From Arthrobacter sp. H-02-3 (GTDB lineage Bacteria; Actinomycetota; Actinomycetes; Actinomycetales; Micrococcaceae): a DNA stretch of 64,000 nucleotides. The stretch is taken from NCBI RefSeq assembly GCF_003097355.1, contig NZ_PYUI01000022.1:1-64000 (forward strand), written 5' to 3'. Below, in pieces: positions 36,519-44,156 of this stretch; the stretch's first letter is position 1, and each line of letters begins with the position of its first letter. The position numbers and the translations under genes are program-made. The notes beneath the pieces were generated by a model, which was given only the letters and a program-made list of their open reading frames with translations, searched no databases and was not told the DNA's origin.

Positions 36519-36576
36519 TTGCGCTATCAGTTGTGGCTTTTCTCAGGACTGTGAACAGCCACAACTGATAGCGCAA
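36519..36576. repeat. Perfect 20-bp inverted repeat between convergent genes
   Basis: Arm TTGCGCTATCAGTTGTGGCT at 36519-36538 has its exact reverse complement at 36557-36576, with an 18-base loop. It fills the gap between the TrkA gene and the convergent DUF3159 gene. It could work as a bidirectional terminator, although there is only a short T-run (TTT after the left arm). It is much longer than a normal terminator stem, so a repeat element is also possible. Confidence 0.85.
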
Positions 36577-36589
36577 GCGGTTGGTCGAG

Positions 36590-37429
36590 CTATTTTGTTT
36601 CGGCTGCTGCGTCTGCTTCGGGCAATACCGGCGCGGGCCGGGTCAGCAGCCAGGCAATCCAGACGCCGAGGATGTAGAGCGGGGCACCCATGAGCAGCCG
36701 GGTGGTGGCGAGGGCGGCGAGGCCTTCTTCCCCCATGAAGTAAAGCGGCACCTGCACCACGAGCCGCAGGACCAGCACGGAGACAATCACCCACGTGCCG
36801 ATCCCGTAAGCCTTTACCCGCTTCGGATCTTTACGCCAGTCCAGGCCCTCGTTGCGGATGAAGCCGAAGAGCAGGCCGGCGATCGGCCAGCGCACGGCGA
36901 CGGAGATGGACATCGCGAGGATGTAGCCGATGTTGGTGAAGAACCCCAGGACATAGAAGTTCTCCGCCTTTCCCGTCGAGGTGGCGAGCCAGGCGGAAAG
37001 CCCGACGCCGATGAACCCCGCCAGTGCCTGCGTCAGAGGCTTGCGCTGGACGAGCCTGGCCACGGTAAAGGCGGCGGCCACCGCCACGGAAGCGATGACG
37101 GCCAGCGACAGGTTCTCGCGGTCTATGGTGAAGGCGATCAGGAAGACGAGGCCCGGCAGGATGCTCTCCGCGATTCCCTGGATGCCGCCGGCGCTCTTGA
37201 GCACGTCAATATTGCCGTTGCTCGACCGGTGCAGGCCGGCCTTTGCCGCATAGTCGCCGGCAAGCTGGGCCACGGTCGGCTGCGAAGCAACAGGCTGCGA
37301 AAGAGTCGGCTGGGACGCGACGGGGCGGGAAATGTCCTGGTCGGTGCCGGCGGCTTCCCGTGGCTCCCGCGGGTCCGCTTCCCTGTCTTCCCGCCGGGGG
37401 GCCCGCTCGGGGTGTTCGGGCAAGGTCAT
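36590..37429 (-). CDS. DUF3159 integral membrane protein
   Basis: A 279-residue protein corresponding to Rv2693c. The first 75 residues are polar with a short repeat (PVASQPTLSQPVASQPTVAQ). About six hydrophobic helices follow, including ILPGLVFLIAFTI, LSLAVIASVAVAAAFTVARLV, ALAGFIGVGLSAWLA, FYVLGFFTNIGYILAMSISVAVRWPIAGLLFGF and VIVSVLVLRLVVQVPLYFMG. Function unknown. It overlaps the OB-fold gene by 4 bp and is the distal gene of a minus-strand run with DUF3710 and dut. Confidence 0.8.
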   Translation of the reverse strand: MTLPEHPERAPRREDREADPREPREAAGTDQDISRPVASQPTLSQPVASQPTVAQLAGDYAAKAGLHRSSNGNIDVLKSAGGIQGIAESILPGLVFLIAFTIDRENLSLAVIASVAVAAAFTVARLVQRKPLTQALAGFIGVGLSAWLATSTGKAENFYVLGFFTNIGYILAMSISVAVRWPIAGLLFGFIRNEGLDWRKDPKRVKAYGIGTWVIVSVLVLRLVVQVPLYFMGEEGLAALATTRLLMGAPLYILGVWIAWLLTRPAPVLPEADAAAETK

Positions 37430-37878
37430 TGCTCCTCCTGGCGGGACAGTATTTCGTAGCGCGGATTGAAGATGGTGGGCAGTCCGTCACGGATGGTGAC
37501 CATGCCCTCGAGCCGGAGTTCTGTGCCGGCGTCGACACCGGGAATCCGTCGGCGCCCCAGCCATACGACGCGCAGCCGGTCCTTGGGGCCCGCGGGCCGC
37601 TGGCGCTGCGCGCCGGGACGCACGCGGTGGGTGGACACGGTGGCAGGCAGGCTGCCGGCCGCTTCGGCACCGGCGCCGCCCTTCGCGCCGGCTCCCAGGA
37701 AGCGGGAGACCGGGGCTGGCGCGTCGTGATCGATCACGATGGCGGTGAAGGCGGCCACCTGGTTGGCCGGCACGTACGTGACGGACTCGATGAAGCCGTG
37801 GCATAGCACCCGTCCGCGGTCCGGCAGGTCCCGGACCGGCACGGCGGCGGTAGCTTTCTTGCCGGCGGCTTCAGCCAA
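37426..37878 (-). CDS. OB-fold nucleic-acid-binding-type protein (Rv2694c-like)
   Basis: A 150-residue protein with the layout of a single OB-fold: GRVLCHGFIESVTYVPANQVAAFTAIVIDHD, then LRVVWLGRRRIPGVDAGTELRLEGMVTI and FNPRYEILSRQEE. The segment between strands is expanded by Ala/Gly-rich sequence. It matches Rv2694c in position and type. It overlaps DUF3159 by 4 bp and DUF3710 by 8 bp, so the three are co-expressed. The ligand is unknown. Confidence 0.72.
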   Translation of the reverse strand: MAEAAGKKATAAVPVRDLPDRGRVLCHGFIESVTYVPANQVAAFTAIVIDHDAPAPVSRFLGAGAKGGAGAEAAGSLPATVSTHRVRPGAQRQRPAGPKDRLRVVWLGRRRIPGVDAGTELRLEGMVTIRDGLPTIFNPRYEILSRQEEQ

Positions 37879-38617
37879 TCTGGGTTATCTCCGGTCCGCG
37901 TTCGGGCTGTTCGAATTCGGGGGCCGCGTGCGGGGAGGGCGCGGCCGCCGTGTCCTTGGGAAGGCGGAGCTGCAGCAAGTCGCGCGGCGGCATGGGGTTC
38001 TCGCCGCGGACGACGACAATCTGCCGGAAGAGCCCTTCCAGCCCGGCCGCGGAGTCGCGGTCCAGTGCCGCCTCGCCGCCGAAGACGCCGCGGAGGAACC
38101 AGCGCGGGCCGTCGACGCCGATGAATCGAGCCACGCGGTAGCCCTGGCTGCCGTCCGCGCCGCCTGCAGGGAGCTTGGCCACGAGCTCGGTGCCGAAGCT
38201 GCCCTCGATCTCCTCGACCTGGCCGCCCTGGCTGCCGACCGACTGGCCGATTTGTTCACGAATTTCGTCCCACAGGCCCTCTGAACGGGGGGCGGCGAAA
38301 GCCTGAAGCTGAAGGCTCGACCCCTCCAGGTCCATCGTGACGGCTACGACCCGCTGGGTGGCCTCTTCAACTTCCAGGCGGAGCTGGAGTCCCTCGCGGG
38401 GGGTGATCAGGAGCGCACCAAGGTCCACGTAGCCGTCCTGGCCCTCGATTTCCGAGACGTCGAAGGGACCCGTAGAGGCCCGGCCCGCGGTCTTGGCTGC
38501 GTTGCCGGCAGGCTTCGTGCCGTCCACAGTCGCAGTGCCGTCAACAACAGCCTCCTGGTCCGTATCAGGCCCTGTCAGCTGTTCCTGCTTGGCTTTCTTG
38601 CCACGCCCAAAAACCAT
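37871..38617 (-). CDS. DUF3710 family protein
   Basis: Actinobacterial protein of 248 residues corresponding to Rv2696c. The N-terminal 50 residues are charged and variable. The family core begins at TGPFDVSEIEGQDGYVDLGALLI and includes LQLQAFAAPRSEGLWDEIREQI, GPRWFLRGVFGGEAAL and LRGLFRQIVVVRG-like text. Function unknown. It lies downstream of dut and upstream of the OB-fold gene in the same direction. Confidence 0.82.
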   Translation of the reverse strand: MVFGRGKKAKQEQLTGPDTDQEAVVDGTATVDGTKPAGNAAKTAGRASTGPFDVSEIEGQDGYVDLGALLITPREGLQLRLEVEEATQRVVAVTMDLEGSSLQLQAFAAPRSEGLWDEIREQIGQSVGSQGGQVEEIEGSFGTELVAKLPAGGADGSQGYRVARFIGVDGPRWFLRGVFGGEAALDRDSAAGLEGLFRQIVVVRGENPMPPRDLLQLRLPKDTAAAPSPHAAPEFEQPERGPEITQIG

Positions 38618-38800
38618 GGGGTTGTCTCCTTAGTTGTGATCCTGTGCCGCCGTGCGGCGCCATCCTGGCGCCTGCCTGCGTGGCCGTCCGCTACCGGCAG
38701 CCGCCTGCTCAATTTTCCCTGCACCGCTGATCTTGCTGCAGCGCCGTGTGCGGCACTGCAGAATCCCGGATGATCCTCACGGCCAGGCCGGAACCTGTAC

Positions 38801-39319
38801 TCAGGCCGGTCCGCCGAAACCGCCGGTGGAGCCGAAGCCGCCTCCGCCCCGGACCGAGCCGTCCAGTTCCTCGACGGGGAGGAACCGTGCGTACTCCACG
38901 CGCTGAATGACCATCTGTGCAATTCTATCGCCGCGCCGCAGCTCGATCGCCTCGTCCCGGTCCGTATTGAGCAGTGTCACCGCGATTTCTCCGCGGTAGC
39001 CGGCGTCGACCGTGCCGGGGGCGTTCACAACGGTCAGACCGTGCTTTGTGGCGAGGCCGGACCGGGGGTGGATGAGCGCAACGAAGCCGTCAGGGAGGGC
39101 AATGGAAACCCCGGTTGGAACCAGGCGGCGCTCCCCCGGCGCAAGGACCACGTCCTCGCGGGCGCGAAGGTCGGCGCCGGCGTCGCCCGGGTGCGCGTAC
39201 GACGGCGGTTCGAGCCCGTCGTCGAGCATCTTCAGCTGTACCGTCAAGGTGGGCGTTCCATACTCTGCATCGCGGGCCATTGGTGCGGCCCCGGCGACGG
39301 CGGTGTTTTCTTCAGTCAC
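38801..39319 (-). CDS. dut: Deoxyuridine 5'-triphosphate nucleotidohydrolase
   Basis: Hydrolyses dUTP to dUMP and PPi, keeping uracil out of DNA and feeding thymidylate synthesis. All five trimeric dUTPase motifs are present: HPGDAGADLRA, PRSGLATKHGL, GTVDAGYRGEI, RRGDRIAQMVI and the C-terminal RGGGGFGSTG arm that closes the active site. An extension of about 20 residues precedes the core. It is divergent from the DUF3093 gene, as in M. tuberculosis Rv2697c/Rv2698. Confidence 0.95.
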   Translation of the reverse strand: MTEENTAVAGAAPMARDAEYGTPTLTVQLKMLDDGLEPPSYAHPGDAGADLRAREDVVLAPGERRLVPTGVSIALPDGFVALIHPRSGLATKHGLTVVNAPGTVDAGYRGEIAVTLLNTDRDEAIELRRGDRIAQMVIQRVEYARFLPVEELDGSVRGGGGFGSTGGFGGPA

Positions 39320-39484
39320 AGTCCCTCACTCTAACGCCAGCAACGAGTATCGTCCTAGCCGCCTGCGCGCCCGCGGGCTGGCCGGCCGCGCGTGCGGGCC
39401 GCCGGGTAGGAGCGGGGCCGGCATGGACTTCGAGCCGGGTGAAGCCGAGATGAAATAGCCCGCGAAAGATGGAAAGCTGGGCAT

Positions 39485-39970
39485 ATGCCCGAATCCAGCG
39501 CAGCTGCGCCTGCCCCCAAGAGTGCCCCGAGCGACTCCACTGTCCTGTACGCCGAGAAGCTCTGGCCGAACTTCTGGATCTGGCTTGTGTCGGCGGGGCT
39601 CTCCAGCGCCGGTATCCTCATGCTGGCGCCCATCAGCATCTGGGCCGGCATCACCGCAGCCATTGTGCTCTTCGTCGTCATCTCTGTACTTCTGGTGCTG
39701 TCCACGCCGTCGATCACCGTCACGAAGACCACCCTGAAGGTGGGCCGGGCCACGATCGAACGCGGGTTCCTGGGCAAGGCGACGGCGTTCCGGGGCAAGG
39801 AGGCGACGGCGGAACGCGGCACACGTCTTAACGGCCTGGCGTTCCTGTGTATCCGCGGCTGGGTGGATCCGGTGGTCCGGATCGAGATCGAAGACCCCTC
39901 GGATCGCACCCCGTACTGGCTCACATCCACCCGCCACCCGGAGCAGCTGCTTGCCGCGCTCAATTCCTGA
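39485..39970 (+). CDS. DUF3093 membrane protein
   Basis: A 161-residue protein with a polar N-terminus, two close transmembrane helices (NFWIWLVSAGLSSAGILMLAPI and IWAGITAAIVLFVVISVLLVLS) and a soluble C-terminal domain of beta character (ITVTKTTLKVGRATIERGFL and WVDPVVRIEIEDPSDRTPYWLTSTRHPEQL). It matches Rv2698. Function unknown; PH-domain-like folding of the C-terminal half is possible. It is divergent from dut and convergent with DUF4193. Confidence 0.82.
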   Translation: MPESSAAAPAPKSAPSDSTVLYAEKLWPNFWIWLVSAGLSSAGILMLAPISIWAGITAAIVLFVVISVLLVLSTPSITVTKTTLKVGRATIERGFLGKATAFRGKEATAERGTRLNGLAFLCIRGWVDPVVRIEIEDPSDRTPYWLTSTRHPEQLLAALNS

Positions 39971-39991
39971 CTTGCACCGGTTGCCGGGAGC

Positions 39992-40291
39992 CTAGCCCTC
40001 GCAGTCCTTGCAGTACTTGAGGCCGTCCTTTTCGCGGGCAATCTGCGAACGGTGGCGGACGAGGAAGCAGGAGGCACAGGTGAATTCGTCTGCCTGGGCG
40101 GGCAGGACCCGGACCAGCAGTTCCTCCCCGGACAAGTCAGCGCCGGGAAGTTCGTAGCCTTCGGCGAGGTCGGACTCGTCTTCATCCACCACAGCGGAAG
40201 GCTTCTCCGTACGCCGCACCTTCAGAGCCTCAATGGAATCCTCACTGAGGTCTTCTTCGGTCTTGCGCGGCGCATCGTAATCAGTCGCCAT
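39992..40291 (-). CDS. DUF4193 zinc-ribbon-like protein
   Basis: A 99-residue acidic protein ending in a C4 pattern (CASCFLVRHRSQIA, then KYCKDCEG) that probably binds zinc. The N-terminal MATDYDAPRKTEEDLSEDSIEALK is typical of the family, and the gene corresponds to Rv2699c. Its context (dut, DUF3093, sepH) is conserved in actinobacteria. The function is not known. Confidence 0.85.
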   Translation of the reverse strand: MATDYDAPRKTEEDLSEDSIEALKVRRTEKPSAVVDEDESDLAEGYELPGADLSGEELLVRVLPAQADEFTCASCFLVRHRSQIAREKDGLKYCKDCEG

Positions 40292-40649
40292 TATTTGTTG
40301 CTCACACTCCGCATTCGTTCGATTCGATCGATGTGACCATTTTGCTCAATTTGATCAAATGGTTCGCCGGTCCCGGCGGCCCTGCCGGGCTTGTGGCCCT
40401 GGGCTCCCGGAGCGGTTCTCCGATGTCAACGCCGGACATGCGGTTTTTGTGCCCGGTGTCGGTCATTTTTGCTTAAGCTCCTGCCGAACACCAGAGCCCG
40501 CCGCTCCCTTCCTGCCGTTATCTTCCGCAGACTGGCCAAAACCGCCGGAAAGTCGCGGAAAATCACGGCGCGCCAGCCGTCCTAACCCGAAATGCGTCCC
40601 GCTGGTGGCAGAGTTTCGATTGTTAGTAATGCCAGGGTGGAGGATTTGT
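40292..40649. other. Divergent intergenic region between DUF4193 and sepH
   Basis: No gene is supported. It holds the promoters of two divergent genes. An A/T-rich pocket at 40337-40362 contains an imperfect dyad, CCATTTTG with CAAATGG, which could be a regulator site or part of the DUF4193 promoter. RBS-like AGGGTGGAGG before 40650 belongs to sepH. Confidence 0.5.
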
Positions 40650-42086
40650 ATGCAGGATCTACGGCTTGTAGGCGTCCACGACGACGGAGAGCATCTCCTG
40701 TTGAGTGGCACCGGCGGCGAGATGTTCCAGCTGCCGATCGATGAAGCACTTCGGGCGGCAGCCAGCCGGACGGCGTCCAAGGCCGCTTACAGCGCGGCCG
40801 CGGCACCCATTGCCATGTCTCCGCGGGATATCCAGACCAGGATCCGGAACGGAGCCACCGCCACCGAAGTGGCGGAACTGTCCGGCATCCCGCTGGAAAA
40901 AGTTCAGCGCTATGAGGGGCCGGTCCTCGCCGAGCGCGAGTACATCGCCGAACAGGCGCGCAAGGTTGAGGTGGCCTCCCCCGCCCCGGGGCACGACATC
41001 TACCGGTCCGTATTCGGGGACAACCCGGCTTCGCTCAGCGACATGGTCGAGCACCGCCTGAAGGCCTACGGCGTCGAACCCTCAACTCTGGAATGGGACT
41101 CGTGGCGGCGTCCCGACGGCAGCTGGAACGTGGTGGCCCGCTTCGAGCCGAAGCCCGGCGGCCCGGCCGGGATCGGCGAGGAACCGCCGGCCATGTGGAC
41201 CTTCCACCCCGCCCGGAAATCGCTGCACAACGCGAACCGCTGGGCCCAGCAGCTGAGCGAACTCGAGCCTCTCGAAGGCCCCGTTCCGACGCGCCGGCTT
41301 ACCGCCGTTTCCGACCGGCCCTTTGACTTTGAAACCGATGCCGAGGCCGCAGCCCGGACGGCGACAGGCCAGCACAGCATCATCCATCAGATGCTGCTTC
41401 AGCAGGACCGGATCCACCAGGAACAGGACGCCGACGGGCTGCTGGACATGTTGCGTTCCCGCCGGGGTCACCGTATCGGGGTGGACGAGGACGCCGACGA
41501 CGCCCTCGCCATGCTCCTGACCAATGGGGTCCCCGCGGCCCATCCCCGGCCCGCCGAGGTGCCCGAAATAGCCGAACTGGCGGAGCTGTCCGAGGCGTCT
41601 GAGATTTCGCAGGATGCTGAACCGGAGTCCGTCCCCGCGGCCGTTGAGTCTGACGACGTCAATCCGGATATCAGCGACCCCGGGCAGCCAGCTACTCCTT
41701 CGGCGGAGGCGGCCGCCCCGGTCGAGACCGATGCCTTCACGCGCCGCCGCGACGGCCGGCCGTCGATGCTCTCGCGTCTGACCCTGGCACCGCGCATCCC
41801 CGAAGAGGACGACGTCCTGAAGCTGCACGACGGCGTCAGCACTGAGACGCGGGAAGTCACCATTGCGGCCTCGCAACTTCGCCCGGCGGCCAAGAACCCG
41901 ACTGCAAGCCCTGGACTGGACGAACTGATCGGCGGCGGAAGCTCGCGCCGGCAGCACCGCGAGTCCCAGGGCGCCACCCGGAACGACGCCGGTACGGACC
42001 AGCCGGAGCGCCAGCCGGCCAAGCCGAAAAGATCGAGTGTTCCCAGCTGGGATGAAATCGTCTTTGGGACCCGCAACGACCAGTAG
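40650..42086 (+). CDS. sepH: Septation protein SepH
   Basis: Actinobacterial cell-division protein that promotes FtsZ assembly. The N-terminal DUF3071 domain (about 1-230) begins MQDLRLVGVHDDGEHLLLSG and contains the helix-turn-helix-like region IQTRIRNGATATEVAELSGIPLEKVQRYEGPVLAEREYIAEQA-type sequence needed for FtsZ contact. The C-terminal half is long, acidic and low-complexity, ending in a conserved RSSVPSWDEIVFGTR. ATG at 40650 has a good RBS; upstream in-frame sequence is not family-like. Confidence 0.9.
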   Translation: MQDLRLVGVHDDGEHLLLSGTGGEMFQLPIDEALRAAASRTASKAAYSAAAAPIAMSPRDIQTRIRNGATATEVAELSGIPLEKVQRYEGPVLAEREYIAEQARKVEVASPAPGHDIYRSVFGDNPASLSDMVEHRLKAYGVEPSTLEWDSWRRPDGSWNVVARFEPKPGGPAGIGEEPPAMWTFHPARKSLHNANRWAQQLSELEPLEGPVPTRRLTAVSDRPFDFETDAEAAARTATGQHSIIHQMLLQQDRIHQEQDADGLLDMLRSRRGHRIGVDEDADDALAMLLTNGVPAAHPRPAEVPEIAELAELSEASEISQDAEPESVPAAVESDDVNPDISDPGQPATPSAEAAAPVETDAFTRRRDGRPSMLSRLTLAPRIPEEDDVLKLHDGVSTETREVTIAASQLRPAAKNPTASPGLDELIGGGSSRRQHRESQGATRNDAGTDQPERQPAKPKRSSVPSWDEIVFGTRNDQ

Positions 42087-42101
42087 GACAACCGCGGTGC
42101 T

Positions 42102-43331
42102 TTAGCGGCGGGGCGCCTTCTTACCGTCGGCCTTGAAGCACAGCAGCGGAACTTCCCGTTCGGCCTTGGTAAGGGACCCGTGCTGGCCTACGACTTCCAG
42201 GGCCGTGGGCCGGACCCGGCGCGTATCGTAGAGCGCCAGCGAATCCCGGGCCGCGATCATGACGTGCCCGATTCGCAGGGCCGCTTCCGCGCGCACGTCA
42301 CCGAACAACCCGCCTGCGATCGCTTCCTCACGGGTGAAGGCCCAGATTCTGTCCCCGAAGCGGGACCGCCAGCTTTCCAGCAGGCGTGCACGGGCGACGT
42401 CGTCCGTTCCGTCCTCAAGGTACAGGTGAACCATCCGCGGCTCGCCGGCGGTGTGCCGCACTCCGGCGATGAGCGCCGGATCCGCGGAATAGTCGATCCG
42501 CTGCGACTCCGGGACATCGACCATGCCGTGGTCCGCCGTGAGCAGAACGGTGGTTCCGGGCGGCAAAGTGGCGTTGAGCCGGCGCACGGTGGCATCGAGC
42601 TCCTCGAGCTGGTGTTCCCACTGCGGTGACTGGCAGCCGTAGCGGTGCCCGGCCTTGTCCAGCTCGTTGACGTAGAAGTACATCAGCGAAGGCCCGGCGC
42701 CGGCCATAGCCTCGGCCGCCGCGCCGGTGCGGGCGTGTGAGGTGATGCCGGTGACGAATCGTCCGCCGCGGAGCGCAGCCTGGGTCATGGCCGAGGTGCT
42801 GAACTGCGGGAGGCTGACCGTCGTGACGTCGACGTGGTCGGCAGCCCTTTCAAATACGGTGGGGAACGGCTGCCAGGTCTGCGGGTCGACGCCGGCGTCC
42901 CAGTTGCCGAGCATGTTCACTACCCGGTCCTGGTCGGGGTCGAGGACGTCGTAGCCGACCATGCCGTGCTGGCCGGCCGGGAGCCCGGTCCCAAAGCTGG
43001 CAAGGGACGCCGCGGTGGTGGACGGGAACGCCGAGTCCAGTGACACCGGGACGCTGCCCTGCCCGGCCTGAAGGACCGAGCGCAAGAACGGCGTGTGCGC
43101 GGTCTTTTGCTTCAGCAGGTTGCGTCCCAGACCGTCGGCCAGCACCACGCAGACTCGTTGGGCCGGCGGCAGGTGCAGTTTGTTCTCGAAACCCGGGACC
43201 CCCAGGCTGGCCGCGGCACTTGTCAGGACCTCGGCGATCGAGCGGTGACCAAATGCGGGGGCCGGCGGGAGCGGGGAGGACCCGGCGGCGGCCGTCACCG
43301 GGGCAGCCTCTGGCTCACGGACGTGAGCCAT
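42102..43331 (-). CDS. Alkaline-phosphatase-superfamily nucleotide pyrophosphatase/phosphodiesterase
   Basis: A 409-residue cytoplasmic protein of the type I phosphodiesterase/nucleotide pyrophosphatase group. Metal ligands and nucleophile appear as CVVLADGLGRNLL (Asp), AFPSTTAASLASFGTG (Thr/Ser nucleophile), YVNELDKAGHRYG (Asp/His), and LTADHGMVDVP (Asp-His). ATG at 43331 is one base after the DUF5998 stop. It is co-directional with DUF5998 and convergent with sepH, an arrangement I recall from other actinomycetes. Natural substrate unknown. Confidence 0.85.
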   Translation of the reverse strand: MAHVREPEAAPVTAAAGSSPLPPAPAFGHRSIAEVLTSAAASLGVPGFENKLHLPPAQRVCVVLADGLGRNLLKQKTAHTPFLRSVLQAGQGSVPVSLDSAFPSTTAASLASFGTGLPAGQHGMVGYDVLDPDQDRVVNMLGNWDAGVDPQTWQPFPTVFERAADHVDVTTVSLPQFSTSAMTQAALRGGRFVTGITSHARTGAAAEAMAGAGPSLMYFYVNELDKAGHRYGCQSPQWEHQLEELDATVRRLNATLPPGTTVLLTADHGMVDVPESQRIDYSADPALIAGVRHTAGEPRMVHLYLEDGTDDVARARLLESWRSRFGDRIWAFTREEAIAGGLFGDVRAEAALRIGHVMIAARDSLALYDTRRVRPTALEVVGQHGSLTKAEREVPLLCFKADGKKAPRR

Positions 43332-43332
43332 G

Positions 43333-44076
43333 TCAGCGCTGGTGACCGCGGCTGAGGCGGTTTCCGAACACGCCCATCCGCGGTCGGGGCGGCAGACCGG
43401 GCCCGGTGTGCGGGACCGGTGCCGCGGAGCCGGTGTTGACGGCACGAAGGGCGCGCGCGAAGAGCTTGGCATCCTGCACGGCCTGCAGGCCGTCGGCCTC
43501 GGCGCTGATCCGCAGGACGATGTCCTCCTGCGCGATGGTGCCGCTGTAGCCGTGATCGGCCTCGCACTGCGGGTCCCCGCAGCTGGCCGGCCCCATGTCC
43601 AGGCGCTGGCCGCCGGACCAGGCAATGGACAGCGTCAGCTCACGGACCGGGTCAGAGGGCTTGTAGTCCTGCGGCTGGGCGTAGACGTAGCTGAGGACCA
43701 CCGAGCGGATCTGTGTCACGGGGACGGACTCGGTGGAGACCTGGGCGACGGTCTGCTCGCCGGCTTCGTCAAGCTGCTGGTCGTCAACATGGGTGATGAC
43801 CAGCATGTCCTCCGTCAACACCAGGACTGTGATGTGGCGGCGGACCTCGGCACGGTCGAAGTGCGTCTCGAGGTGCACCAGGTGTGCCACGCAATCGCGG
43901 CCGTCCAAGGCATCGGCGACAACGTCCGCCACGAGTCGCGGGTAGAACCCGGCCTGCTGGAGGGACCCTTCCAGGCTCTGGCCCTGCGCGCTGTGGTCAT
44001 GGAGGCCATGGTGGTGCGCGGTCTGGCGTCCGGGGGCAGTCGCCAGGGGTTTGGGTGTTGGAGGCTGGGAGCTCAT
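43333..44076 (-). CDS. DUF5998 family protein
   Basis: Actinobacterial protein of about 247 residues. The core reads LEGSLQQAGFYPRLVADVVADALDG, then HLVHLETHFDRAEVRRHITVLVLTEDMLVITHVDDQQLDEAG and PVTQIRSVVLSYVYAQPQDY; a CGDPQCEADHGYSGTIAQEDIVLRISAEADG stretch follows. It looks like a beta-rich, PH-like regulatory domain. ATG at 44076 follows GGAG; in-frame ATG at 44085 and GTG at 44091 are alternatives. Function unknown. Confidence 0.75.
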   Translation of the reverse strand: MSSQPPTPKPLATAPGRQTAHHHGLHDHSAQGQSLEGSLQQAGFYPRLVADVVADALDGRDCVAHLVHLETHFDRAEVRRHITVLVLTEDMLVITHVDDQQLDEAGEQTVAQVSTESVPVTQIRSVVLSYVYAQPQDYKPSDPVRELTLSIAWSGGQRLDMGPASCGDPQCEADHGYSGTIAQEDIVLRISAEADGLQAVQDAKLFARALRAVNTGSAAPVPHTGPGLPPRPRMGVFGNRLSRGHQR

Positions 44077-44156
44077 GGTCTCCATTTTCACAGATCGGCT
44101 GGGGACTTGCTAACTGCGCGGTCCGGAACAGGGGCTTCGGGGATGGGGGCGGGGGC

